Assembly: GCA_009773415.1 (NCBI GenBank)
Contig: WSNO01000023.1
Span: forward strand, 1-42,071
Source: Nitrospirota bacterium
GTDB lineage: Bacteria; Nitrospirota; Thermodesulfovibrionia; Thermodesulfovibrionales; Dissulfurispiraceae
Length of the DNA stretch: 42,071 nt
Direction: 5' to 3'
Part shown: positions 8,971 to 17,188 of the stretch, piece by piece
Numbering within the stretch: the first letter of the stretch is position 1
Layout: each line of letters begins with the position of its first letter
Translations under genes and position numbers: made by a program
Notes under the pieces: generated by a model
What the model was told of the DNA's origin: nothing
The model's database searches: none
What the model saw: the letters and a program-made list of their open reading frames with translations, nothing else

Positions 8971-10185
8971 ATGGCTACCAAATTCACCTGGACAGCACGG
9001 GATGGTCAAGGAAACGAACAAAAGGGGGAGCTCACCGCGGAAACCCGCGACGAGGCGTTCAACTCTCTCGCCAGAAAAGGGTATCAGGGCATTGCGCTTA
9101 CCGAAAAGACAACTTTCGGTCTGACGAAGCAGAAACGGCAGAAGATCACCGAAAAAGACATCGTCGTCTTCACCCGCCAGTTCGCAACGCTTTTCAATGC
9201 CGGCATTCCGATAGTGCAGGGGCTCGACATTCTCGCCACGCAGTGCGAGAACAAGTCGCTCGGCAAGATTATCGGCCAGATCAAGACCGACGTCGAAAGC
9301 GGCTCCACCCTCTCCGACGCCATGAAGCGCCACCCCAAACTGTTTGACGATCTCTTCGTGAACCTCGTGGCGGCGGGCGAAACAGGCGGCGTGCTGGACG
9401 ATATCCTTCAGCGCCTTGCAACGTACATCGAAAAGACGATGAAGCTCAAGAAGAAGGTGAAGGGCGCGCTTATTTACCCGTCCATGGTCATAACGGTCGC
9501 GGTGCTGGTCGTCGCGATGATCATGATCTTCGTCATCCCGGTCTTTGCAAACATCTTCGGCGACATGGGCGTCGCCCTGCCGCTGCCGACCAGAATAGTC
9601 ATCGGCCTGAGCAACTTCCTGAGCGGAATCGGCGGCGTCATACTTTTTGCGTCGCTGGCCGTTGTCGGCTATGCCATCGTCCGCTACCGGGCAACCGAGC
9701 AGGGCCGGGTCGTAACCGACCGGATTCTTTTAAAGTCCCCGCTCGTCGGCGACCTGCTCCGGAAGGTGGCGGTTTCGCGCTTTTCCAGAACGCTCGGAAC
9801 GCTCATCCAGAGCGGCGTGCCCATTCTCGACGCGCTCGAAATCTGCGCCAAGTCGTCCGGCAACAGGGTAGTCGAACAGCTCATTTACGGCGTCAGGAGT
9901 GATGTTACCGCGGGCAAGTCCCTGGCGGAGCCGCTTTCTAAGCATCCCTCCATTTTCCCCGCGATGGTCGTGCAGATGGTCAATGTGGGCGAATCGACCG
10001 GCGCGCTCGACCAGATGCTCGTTAAAATCGCGGATTTCTACGATGATGAAGTAGATAACTCGGTCGCCAACCTCATGACGATGCTCGAGCCGATACTCAT
10101 GGTCTTCCTCGGCACTGTCATCGGCTTCATCGTTGTGGCGCTGTACCTGCCGATATTCAGAATGGGAGACGTCATCGGCAAATAG
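8971..10185 (+). CDS. pilC: Type IV pilus inner-membrane platform protein PilC
   Basis: PilC/GspF-family protein of the pilus assembly platform. It has 404 residues in two T2SF repeats: the first around residues 70-195 starts with FTRQFATLFNAGIPIVQGL, the second around 270-395 with FSRTLGTLIQSGVPILDAL. Hydrophobic segments are near 170-192, 212-235 and 375-397. An SD (GAGGAGAC) precedes the ATG. It is the only assembly-machine gene here; pilB, pilT, pilM-Q and pilD are not in the window. Although only 22 bases after metF, the functional break suggests read-through rather than a shared role. Confidence 0.94.
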   Translation: MATKFTWTARDGQGNEQKGELTAETRDEAFNSLARKGYQGIALTEKTTFGLTKQKRQKITEKDIVVFTRQFATLFNAGIPIVQGLDILATQCENKSLGKIIGQIKTDVESGSTLSDAMKRHPKLFDDLFVNLVAAGETGGVLDDILQRLATYIEKTMKLKKKVKGALIYPSMVITVAVLVVAMIMIFVIPVFANIFGDMGVALPLPTRIVIGLSNFLSGIGGVILFASLAVVGYAIVRYRATEQGRVVTDRILLKSPLVGDLLRKVAVSRFSRTLGTLIQSGVPILDALEICAKSSGNRVVEQLIYGVRSDVTAGKSLAEPLSKHPSIFPAMVVQMVNVGESTGALDQMLVKIADFYDDEVDNSVANLMTMLEPILMVFLGTVIGFIVVALYLPIFRMGDVIGK

Positions 10186-10222
10186 CAGCCGGCTCATCGC
10201 GCCGCAGCGCACAGACAGAGGG

Positions 10223-10255
10223 CGCCGGGGGGTCCGCTTACCCCCCGGCGTTTTT
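10223..10255 (+). terminator. Rho-independent terminator after pilC
   Basis: A ten-base-pair GC stem (CGCCGGGGGG with CCCCCCGGCG, 10223-10250) is followed by TTTTT. The last codons of the convergent pilR lie inside the hairpin; there is no T-run on the minus side. Confidence 0.88.
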
Positions 10256-11590
10256 GTATTTTGCGAGGCGGTAGCGGAACTCGCGGAACGTAAGCCCCAG
10301 CAGATCGGCGGCCTTTGTCTTGTTGCCCTGCGTCTTGTGCAGGGCGTGCTCAAGATAGGCGCGCTCCAGACCGGAAAGATGCGCGTCAAGACTGAACCCG
10401 GCGTCCGGCAGGTCCTGCGGGGCGCTCTCCGCGCCCCGCGACGACGATGCTTCTGAAGCGCTCCACCGAAGCACGCCGTTTTCGGCGAGAATAACTTCGC
10501 GCTCGATAATGTTTTTCAGCTCCCGGACATTGCCCCTGAATTCAGACTGCTGCACTGCATCCATAAATGCCGGATCGATTCTCTCGATCCGCCGGTCGAA
10601 TTTTCTCGCAAACAGCTTCACAAAATGTTCGACGAGCATCGGGATGTCGTCCCTCCGCTCCCTGAGCGACGGCAACTGGAGTTCAAACGTAGAGATGCGG
10701 TAGAAAAGATCCTCCCGGAATTCCCCGGCGGCGGCCCGTTCCCTGAGCAGGCTGTTCGTGGCCGCAACTATCCGCACATCCACGTCCACCTCGTGTCCGC
10801 TTCCGAGCGGGCGTATCTTCTTTTCCTCCAGAAAGCGGAGCAGCTTCGCCTGTAGCGACGCCGGCATCTCGCCGATTTCGTCCAGAAAAAGCGTCCCGCG
10901 ATGCGCCTCTTCGATGAGGCCTTTTTTTGCGGCATACGCGCCGGTAAACGCGCCCCTGGAGTATCCGAACAGCTCGCTCTCGAGCAGTTCTCCCGGAAGG
11001 CTCGCGCAATTGACGGCGACGAGCGAATGGTTCAGGCGCCTGCTCTTTTCATGAATCGCCTGTGCAACAAGCTCTTTCCCGGTGCCGCTCTCCCCGACAA
11101 TCAGCACATTTGAATCAAACGGCGCGATCTTTTCGATAATCGAAAAAAGCCTCTGCATCGCCTCGGACTTGCCGACGATGCTCTGGTATTCGTCGGCATA
11201 TCGCTGAAGCGTGCGGACTCTGTCCTGAAGGCCGATTTTATCGAACACATTGCGGATGACCACCCGTATTTCTTCAAGATTGAACGGCTTGGTCAGGTAG
11301 TCATACGCTCCCGCCTTCATCGCCTCGACTGCCGTCTCGGTCGAGGCAAACGCCGTGACAACAAGGACGACGGATGAAGAATTGACTCCTTTTATCGCCT
11401 TCAGCGCCTCGATGCCGGAACCGTCCGGCAGGCGGATATCCACAATTGCCGCGTCGTAGTCCTGCCGCTCAATCATCCGGATTCCCTCCTGCAGGGTCTC
11501 GGCCTCATCGACCTCAACGGGACGCTCCTCAAGAACACGCCGCAGGACTTTTCTGATATTCGCCTCGTCGTCTACAATAAGTGCCCTCAT
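10238..11590 (-). CDS. pilR: Sigma-54 response regulator PilR
   Basis: NtrC-type activator of 450 residues. The receiver domain (1-115) has acidic pocket D7/D8, phospho-acceptor Asp51 in AIVDIRLPDG, and the conserved lysine in YLTKPF. The AAA+ domain (about 135-370) carries Walker A GESGTGKE, the sigma-54 contact loop GAFTGA, Walker B RGTLFLDEIGEMP, and LRERRDDIPMLVEHF. A Fis-like helix-turn-helix ends the protein (NKTKAADLLGLTFREFRYRLAKY). It follows pilS by five bases, and the intergenic region upstream of pilA holds a sigma-54 promoter, so PilR is the expected activator of pilA. Confidence 0.93.
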   Translation of the reverse strand: MRALIVDDEANIRKVLRRVLEERPVEVDEAETLQEGIRMIERQDYDAAIVDIRLPDGSGIEALKAIKGVNSSSVVLVVTAFASTETAVEAMKAGAYDYLTKPFNLEEIRVVIRNVFDKIGLQDRVRTLQRYADEYQSIVGKSEAMQRLFSIIEKIAPFDSNVLIVGESGTGKELVAQAIHEKSRRLNHSLVAVNCASLPGELLESELFGYSRGAFTGAYAAKKGLIEEAHRGTLFLDEIGEMPASLQAKLLRFLEEKKIRPLGSGHEVDVDVRIVAATNSLLRERAAAGEFREDLFYRISTFELQLPSLRERRDDIPMLVEHFVKLFARKFDRRIERIDPAFMDAVQQSEFRGNVRELKNIIEREVILAENGVLRWSASEASSSRGAESAPQDLPDAGFSLDAHLSGLERAYLEHALHKTQGNKTKAADLLGLTFREFRYRLAKYKNAGG

Positions 11591-11595
11591 CGCCG

Positions 11596-12771
11596 TTATC
11601 CTTTCATCGGTACTATCACCGTAAATTTCGCGCCGCCCAGATCAGAGCCGCCGACAAGAATCGAGCCGCCGCAGGAAGTCACAATCCGGTAAGCTATCGT
11701 CAGCCCCAGGCCGGTGCCCTTCTGCTTCGTTGTCATGAACGGCTCGAAAATCTTATCGCGCGCGTCTTCAGGCACCCCGTCGCCGTCGTCTTCAATATGC
11801 AGAAAAGCGAACTGTTTCGCCCCCGGCTTCAAATAGAGCAGATTGCCCGCAGGCTCCAGCGTCACCCGGATCTTCTCCCGTGAAGCTTCAAGGGCATTCA
11901 TCAGGACATTGTTGACGGCAGCCTCCAGAAACGTGCTGTTGGCATGGACAATCACCTTGTCCGCAATGTGAGTCTCAACGTGCCGGTCCGGCTTCGCGTG
12001 ATGAAGCAGCGTCCTGACGGACTGCCCGAGATCGACATCCGAGCACGGGGCTTCGGCCGGCCGGGCATACAGAAGAAAGTCGTTGACCAGCGCCGTCAGC
12101 CGCCTGGTCTCCGCATTTATCATCTCCACAAGCTCCCGGTCGCACTTTCCTTCCTGCAGAAACTGCGCGGCGCCCGATATTGCCGCCAGCGGGTTTCGCA
12201 GCTCGTGCGCCAGGTCGGCGCTCACGCGGTACATGCGCTCGAACCCCTGCATCCTCGCTTTTTCCACCTCAAGCTGCTCTATGTAGCGCTCCTGTTTTTT
12301 CATGCGGTCCCTGACCGCATTGCCCGCAACGGAAATGAGGAAAAAGGCGAAAACATGCAGCGCGATGTTGATGAAGTGCTCCAGCGTCACCTGTGCTTCG
12401 CGCAAGAGCGCGGCGGCGCAGTAAAGCAGGGACACCGCCAGGGGAAACAAAAACGCGTAGCGGGCCGGAACCGAGAGCGAAGCAAGAAATATGGGGAACA
12501 GATACATGAAGGTCAGATACGAATGAACCCCGGTGCTCACATAAACAACCGCTGATACAAAAACCGCGTCGAGCAGAAAATCGAAATAGCTCGCCTGCTC
12601 GCCCCACGCGGACAGCCTGAACAGGGCTATGAACGCGTACACGACCGGCACAATGACCACAAGAGGGTTCGAACCCGAGAACCCCGCCATCTGAAACGAG
12701 AGCGCCAGCGTAAGGGCAAAGATAAATCTGCCTATCTGGTAGTACGCAAATAATTGATTGAGCTGAATCAT
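11596..12771 (-). CDS. pilS: Sensor histidine kinase PilS
   Basis: Membrane histidine kinase of 391 residues. Roughly six hydrophobic segments fill residues 15-150 with little periplasmic sequence, as in PilS. A linker helix follows, then the HisKA site SADLAHELRNPLAAISG with phospho-acceptor His189, and an HATPase domain with N-box NVLMNALEAS, G1 EDDGDGVPED and G2 GTGLGLTIAYR. PilS in other bacteria senses pilin in the inner membrane and phosphorylates PilR. The gene has no SD, and its -10 box lies 12 bases before the ATG, implying a very short leader. Confidence 0.92.
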   Translation of the reverse strand: MIQLNQLFAYYQIGRFIFALTLALSFQMAGFSGSNPLVVIVPVVYAFIALFRLSAWGEQASYFDFLLDAVFVSAVVYVSTGVHSYLTFMYLFPIFLASLSVPARYAFLFPLAVSLLYCAAALLREAQVTLEHFINIALHVFAFFLISVAGNAVRDRMKKQERYIEQLEVEKARMQGFERMYRVSADLAHELRNPLAAISGAAQFLQEGKCDRELVEMINAETRRLTALVNDFLLYARPAEAPCSDVDLGQSVRTLLHHAKPDRHVETHIADKVIVHANSTFLEAAVNNVLMNALEASREKIRVTLEPAGNLLYLKPGAKQFAFLHIEDDGDGVPEDARDKIFEPFMTTKQKGTGLGLTIAYRIVTSCGGSILVGGSDLGGAKFTVIVPMKG

Positions 12772-12783
12772 ACCGCTGTTGTG

Positions 12784-12813
12784 ATTCTACACTACAACCG
12801 CATGCTGTGCCAA
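12784..12813 (-). promoter_or_regulatory. Sigma-70 promoter for pilS
   Basis: Minus strand TTGGCA (12808-12813), 18-base spacer, TAGAAT (12784-12789). The predicted start site is only about six bases before the pilS ATG. Confidence 0.5.
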
Positions 12814-12815
12814 TT

Positions 12816-12845
12816 ATTGTCACGCGCGGCTGCCGAAAATTGTCA
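12816..12845. promoter_or_regulatory. Paired ATTGTCA sites, candidate PilR enhancer
   Basis: ATTGTCA occurs twice, at 12816-12822 and 12839-12845, 23 bases apart (about two helical turns), 75-105 bases upstream of the sigma-54 promoter. The position and spacing suit an NtrC-type activator. The motif resembles the TGTC core of PilR sites in Pseudomonas. This is inference from position; no binding data can be read from sequence. Confidence 0.4.
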
Positions 12846-12918
12846 GTTTCCGGCGCGCACTGCCGCTCAGAGAACGTCTGCACGCTGATTTTAAAGTCTT
12901 TTTTTGGCTCTCCAGCAG

Positions 12919-12934
12919 TGGCATGGCACTTGCA
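12919..12934 (+). promoter_or_regulatory. Sigma-54 promoter of pilA
   Basis: TGGCAT-N5-TTGCA, with the GG (-24) and GC (-12) doublets exactly 12 bases apart. Transcription would begin near 12945, giving pilA a leader of about 170 nt. The 346-base gap between pilS and pilA (12772-13117) is fully regulatory: pilS promoter, paired ATTGTCA sites, this promoter, and the leader. Confidence 0.85.
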
Positions 12935-13117
12935 TCTCTTTCTTCATACAAGCAGTTCACCAGTACTAAAAACGCGATCGGTTTAAAAAAACCTCAGGAG
13001 GTGAGAGACAAAAACGCTTCACGAAAATGGCGGAAGAGGCAGGACAGCACAAACCTGCAATGTGCGCTTTACTAATCAAGGACTCATTCAGAGCACAGAA
13101 AAAGAAAGGACCAGAGA

Positions 13118-13525
13118 ATGTTCAGAACAATCCACGCCATGCAGAACCGCGACCAGCGCGGCTTCACCCTTGTAGAACTGCTCATCGTCGTCGCAATCAT
13201 CGCAATACTCGCCGCAATCGCGATACCGCAGTTCGCGCAGTACAGAAAAAGAGGCTGGGCGGCAACGCTGAACTCCGACGCGAAGAACGCATTCAACGCC
13301 TGCGCGGCACATTTTGCGAGCAATCCGGCTGACGCTGAATGCATCATAGCTGAAGCACAAGCGGCCGGCTATACCACCTCTGCCGTTGCTAACCCGACCG
13401 GCAGCGTGTTTGCAAACGGCACCGGCGCTATTACTATAGGTCCGGCAGGCGCAGCTATTGGTGGTGTTAACAGTGCAGTTATAAGCGGAAACGGCGTATT
13501 GAACGCATCGGTAGTAGTACCTTAA
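13118..13525 (+). CDS. pilA: Type IV pilin, major pilin candidate
   Basis: The 135-residue prepilin has a 15-residue basic leader ending in Gly15, cut by prepilin peptidase before Phe16. The mature protein begins FTLVELLIVVAIIAILAAIA and includes the invariant Glu5. The remaining globular part is short (mature length about 120) and rich in Gly, Ala, Ser and Asn. It has two cysteines (in NACAAHF and DAEC) that could form a small disulfide loop. Many small-residue and Asn/Ser/Thr stretches in the C-terminal half could accept sugars. An AAGGA motif precedes the ATG. Sigma-54 control and an own terminator support a highly expressed single-gene unit. Confidence 0.93.
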   Translation: MFRTIHAMQNRDQRGFTLVELLIVVAIIAILAAIAIPQFAQYRKRGWAATLNSDAKNAFNACAAHFASNPADAECIIAEAQAAGYTTSAVANPTGSVFANGTGAITIGPAGAAIGGVNSAVISGNGVLNASVVVP

Positions 13526-13561
13526 ATTTTTCGAACAAGACGGCTTCGCATTCACACCGGG

Positions 13562-13584
13562 GGGGGCGAAAGCCCCCTTTTTTT
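13562..13584 (+). terminator. Rho-independent terminator after pilA
   Basis: Stem GGGGGC/GCCCCC with GAAA tetraloop, followed by seven T residues. It starts 37 bases after the pilA stop. Confidence 0.92.
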
Positions 13585-13693
13585 GCGCTTCATTGCTGTA
13601 TACTACAGTCCTGTGCGGAGCGGCATGAATGATTGTTCACGAGTCTGTTGTGTCCGATAGCTTTTTGCGCTATTGTCCGGGGAGGAAACGGCG

Positions 13694-15445
13694 TTGAGGG
13701 AGCATGCCCTGAAATATTTCTGTCTGGTGTTTCTTGCCGTGGTGGCGGTGCTGTCGTTCAGGACATCGCTTGAGGATTATGATATCTGGTTTCACCTGAA
13801 GTACGGCGAACACTATGTCCGCAACCTCACCTGGCATATTGACCATTCCGTCTACTCCTGGACGCCGACGGTGCCCGACTGGAAATACGTTACTTGGCTC
13901 GGCAGCTCCGTGTTGTATCTTGCCTATCTGGCGGGGGCGTTCCCCGGCCTGGCCGCCCTGCAGTGGTCCATTTTCATCGCTCTCTTTGCCCTGTATTGCT
14001 CCTATATAAAATCCTCGGGCGACGCCCTGGACGTCACGCACATAACCGCCCTGCTCCTTGCGGCGATTGCGTTTTCGGTCATACTGCCGTACATCAAGCC
14101 CGAGATGTTTACCGCCCTGTTTTTTGCGATTACCGTCTTTGTGTATTTCCGCGCAAAGAGTTCCGGCAAAAATCTGTTTTACGCATACCCCGTTTTACTG
14201 CTCCTCTGGGTCAACACGCACGGGGGCTTTTTGTTCGGTCTTTTTTTTATCAGCGCCGTCCTCATTCTTGAACTCGCCAACACCCTGTTCATCAGGAAAT
14301 CGAGCCTGTCCGGAAAGCTGGTGCGCAGTCTCGCGCTCTCTGTTTTTCTTTCGTACATAGCCGTTCTGGTGAACCCGTACGGAATTCATTATCATCTGAA
14401 GCTCTTGCAGGATCTGTTTTTCTCCTCCTATATGGAGCATTCCTCAAAGATTCTGGCATACCAGGGCATCTGGCAGTTTTTTTTCCCGAAAGCATTCAAT
14501 TACGTATTCATGTACGGCGCGCTGTCGCTGTTTGTCATGGCGGTCTCGCTGGCGGCGCTCGCGCTGCATGCCTACGCGAGATACCGGTTTTTCGACCCGG
14601 TGGTGCTTCTCCTGAACCTCCTGTTTTTCCTGCTGATCATCAAGTATCCGCGCAGCATATTCTTTTTTCCGATCGTATGGCTCTTTTCCGTCGCCTTTTA
14701 TTTGAGCAAAACCGATTCGGGCCGCATCAGAAAAAAACTGCTCCCCGTGGCTCTGGCGGTCTTTCTCATATTCGGCGGCGGCTTCCTGTATGACACATAC
14801 AGCTTCATGGCGTACAAATCATTTTTCGGGTCGGGCATTGACGACTGGGTGCCTGAAAAAGAGGTCGCTTTTATCAAAGAGAAGAAACTCCCCGGACCCA
14901 TTTTCAATGATTACCTTGTCGGCGGATACATGATCTGGGCTCTGTATCCGGAATACAAGGTGTTCATCGACCCGCGCTACGGCCCGTACGTTCATCAGGT
15001 GCTCGGCGACTGGTTCGGCCTGCATAACAATCTGACCCCCGAACATCTCGCGAAATTCACCGGGAAGTACCGTTTCAACACGGTGCTGATGCATCTGCGG
15101 GAGCCGAACATCATCCGGTGGCTTCTCGGTTCCGGGCAATGGAAACTGATCTATTTCGACAAGTCCGCCGCCGTTCTCGTGCGCCTGTCCGTCTTTGAGA
15201 CACTGGACAATGAAACCCGCTCGACCGACCTCGGCCCCGCCAGATTCCGGGACGTCAGCAGCCCCACGATACTCACGAGAGTTTTTGATACGTACGCGGG
15301 CATGGGCAGGCTGGACGACATGCAGGAAATATACGAAACCTATGTGCGAAACGTGAGCGACGCCAACCACACCAAAGAGTGGAGCGTCGAGATGATGAAG
15401 CTGAATCTGGAGTTTGCGCGGAAAAGGGCGCCGCAAGCCCGGTAG
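13694..15445 (+). CDS. Polytopic membrane protein, GT-C glycosyltransferase-like
   Basis: About 583 residues with roughly ten hydrophobic helices up to about residue 370 and a soluble C-terminal part. The first extracytoplasmic loop has SLEDYDIWFHLKYGEHY followed by DHSVYSWTPTVPDWKYVTW. That pattern of acidic residues plus aromatic and Trp residues after the first helix is typical of lipid-phosphate-sugar-using GT-C enzymes. I do not recognise a specific characterised member. The TTG at 13694 is preferred, since GGAGG stands eight bases before it; an upstream TTG at 13673 would add seven residues. Between pilA and a sugar-nucleotide cluster, a role in pilin or surface glycan transfer is plausible inference. 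Confidence 0.7.
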   Translation: MREHALKYFCLVFLAVVAVLSFRTSLEDYDIWFHLKYGEHYVRNLTWHIDHSVYSWTPTVPDWKYVTWLGSSVLYLAYLAGAFPGLAALQWSIFIALFALYCSYIKSSGDALDVTHITALLLAAIAFSVILPYIKPEMFTALFFAITVFVYFRAKSSGKNLFYAYPVLLLLWVNTHGGFLFGLFFISAVLILELANTLFIRKSSLSGKLVRSLALSVFLSYIAVLVNPYGIHYHLKLLQDLFFSSYMEHSSKILAYQGIWQFFFPKAFNYVFMYGALSLFVMAVSLAALALHAYARYRFFDPVVLLLNLLFFLLIIKYPRSIFFFPIVWLFSVAFYLSKTDSGRIRKKLLPVALAVFLIFGGGFLYDTYSFMAYKSFFGSGIDDWVPEKEVAFIKEKKLPGPIFNDYLVGGYMIWALYPEYKVFIDPRYGPYVHQVLGDWFGLHNNLTPEHLAKFTGKYRFNTVLMHLREPNIIRWLLGSGQWKLIYFDKSAAVLVRLSVFETLDNETRSTDLGPARFRDVSSPTILTRVFDTYAGMGRLDDMQEIYETYVRNVSDANHTKEWSVEMMKLNLEFARKRAPQAR

Positions 15446-15524
15446 TTTTTCGCTGAATCTGCGATAATGTACCGGAGTCATCCGTCAGGGTGATCTGGAA
15501 ACGGAGAAGCTGAAAAGATGCGTC

Positions 15525-16541
15525 ATGATTAATGCTGCGATTATAGGCTACGGCTACTGGGGACCCAATCTCGTCCGCAACTTCAGCGAACATGCGGCCG
15601 CCTCCGTAGCCGCCATATGCGACAGTGACGCTTCGCGCCTGAAAGCGGCAAAAGCCCGGCACCCTGCCGTCAGAGTTGCCGCCGATGCCGGCGATGTCCT
15701 TCATGATGACGCGATTGAACTGGTAGCGATTGCCACGCCGGTGCAGACGCACTACCGCCTTGCCCGTGAAGCGCTGCTGGCGGGAAAGCATGTGCTGCTC
15801 GAAAAACCGATGACCGCATCAGTCGCCCAGGCGGAGAAGCTCGTGAATCTTGCCGAAAAAACGGGGCGTCTTCTGTTTGTCGATCACACCTATGTCTTTA
15901 CCGGCGCGGTGAAGCACATGAAAGAGATGGTCGCTTCGGGAGCCATCGGGGATATGTACTACTTCGATTCGGTGCGCGTGAATCTCGGCCTGTTTCAGCG
16001 CGATGTGAACGTTCTGTGGGATCTTGCGCCGCATGACTTTTCCATACTGGATCACTTGATCGGGGAACAGCCGGCAGCCGTGTCGGCAATCGGAGCGGCA
16101 CGGGTGCATCCGGAGCTCGAAGAGGTTGCGTACATAACCGTCAGGTTCCGGAGCGGCCTGATCGCCCATTTTCATGTCAACTGGATGTCGCCGGTAAAAA
16201 TCAGAAGAACCATCCTGGGCGGCAGCAGGAAAATGGTCGTGTTCGACGAGCTGAGTCCTGATGAAAAGATCAAGGTGTACGACAAAGGCGTCTCGCTGTC
16301 GCTGCAGAAAGCGTCGCGCGACAGGGTTCATCACTGCATTGTCCAGTACCGCATCGGTGACATGTATTCTCCGCGGATTGATTCGTCGGAAGCTCTGAAG
16401 ACCGAAGTCGATCACATTGTCGCGTGCATTGAGGGGCGCGGCAAGCCGCTTGCCTCCGGCGCAGCCGGTCTTCGTGTTGTCCGCCTGCTTGAAGCGGCGG
16501 CAAAATCACTGAAAAAGGGCGGGCGCTTCGTAACCCTATGA
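15525..16541 (+). CDS. Gfo/Idh/MocA-family NAD-dependent sugar oxidoreductase
   Basis: The 338-residue protein has an N-terminal Rossmann fold (IIGYGYWGPNLVRNF) and the EKPMT motif with its conserved lysine near residue 93. A C-terminal substrate domain includes NVLWDLAPHDFSILDHL with a likely catalytic His. It resembles WbpB/WlbA, which oxidise C3 of UDP-GlcNAc-uronate before amination. The next two genes are an acetyltransferase and an aminotransferase, the same trio as in the 2,3-diacetamido-uronate pathway. A UDP-GlcNAc 6-dehydrogenase, needed first in that pathway, is not in the window. The stop overlaps the next start by four bases. Confidence 0.85.
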   Translation: MINAAIIGYGYWGPNLVRNFSEHAAASVAAICDSDASRLKAAKARHPAVRVAADAGDVLHDDAIELVAIATPVQTHYRLAREALLAGKHVLLEKPMTASVAQAEKLVNLAEKTGRLLFVDHTYVFTGAVKHMKEMVASGAIGDMYYFDSVRVNLGLFQRDVNVLWDLAPHDFSILDHLIGEQPAAVSAIGAARVHPELEEVAYITVRFRSGLIAHFHVNWMSPVKIRRTILGGSRKMVVFDELSPDEKIKVYDKGVSLSLQKASRDRVHHCIVQYRIGDMYSPRIDSSEALKTEVDHIVACIEGRGKPLASGAAGLRVVRLLEAAAKSLKKGGRFVTL

Positions 16542-17188
16542 CAAACATGATTTATGAGAATGTGTCCATCGGCGGCTCCACCCTTATCGAACCGCCCTGC
16601 ATAATCGGCAAGCCGCCGCGCGGCGCTGAACCGGGCGAACGAGAACTGCGGCTGGGAACCGGCTGCCGTATCCGGCCGTTCTCGACCGTGTATGCCGGCT
16701 CTCTGATAGGCGACCATGTCCAGACAGGACAGGGCGTTTCGATCAGAGAGGACAACTCTATCGGGAATAACGTCAGCATCGGCACGCACGCTGTTCTGGA
16801 GGCCGGCAATACCATCGGGGAGCACAGCAGGATTCATACCGGATGCTTTCTTGAACTGACCACCATCGGCAGGCATGTGTTTGTCGGGCCGCATGTCGTC
16901 TTTACCGACGACCCGCATCCGATGGGCTGCCCGCGGTACAGGGAATGCAAGGGAGGTCCCGTTGTCGGAGACTATGCGCGCATCGGCGCAAACTGCACCA
17001 TACTTCCGGGCGTCAGGATAGGCAGCAACGCGCTTATCGGAGCCGGCTCCGTTGTTGTGCACGACATTCCCGACAATGCTGTTGCGGTCGGCAATCCTGC
17101 CCGTGTCATCAAATATGTGCACGAACTGACGTGCGCCGCCGGCTTCTATGAAAAACCCTATCAGTGGCCTCCGTACGACGCGCTGTGA
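16538..17188 (+). CDS. Sugar N-acetyltransferase, left-handed beta-helix (WbpD-like)
   Basis: The 216-residue protein is made of hexapeptide repeats (IGKPPRG, IGDHVQTGQGVSI, IGNNVSIGTHAVLEAGNTIG, IGRHVFVGPHVVFTDDPHP, IGANCTILPGVRIG, IGAGSVVVHDIP). The loop with FTDDPHPMGCPRY lies where the acetyl-acceptor site forms in trimeric WbpD/WlbB-like enzymes. It probably acetylates the 3-amino group of a UDP-sugar. It starts inside the stop of the oxidoreductase (ATGA), and its own stop overlaps the aminotransferase start by one base, so the three are translationally coupled. Confidence 0.85.
   Translation: MTNMIYENVSIGGSTLIEPPCIIGKPPRGAEPGERELRLGTGCRIRPFSTVYAGSLIGDHVQTGQGVSIREDNSIGNNVSIGTHAVLEAGNTIGEHSRIHTGCFLELTTIGRHVFVGPHVVFTDDPHPMGCPRYRECKGGPVVGDYARIGANCTILPGVRIGSNALIGAGSVVVHDIPDNAVAVGNPARVIKYVHELTCAAGFYEKPYQWPPYDAL

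Noticed and set aside
13027-13332. A 101-codon frame covering the pilA leader
   Set aside because: Reads pilA in the wrong frame, giving an Arg-rich product; pilA has the leader peptide and ribosome site.
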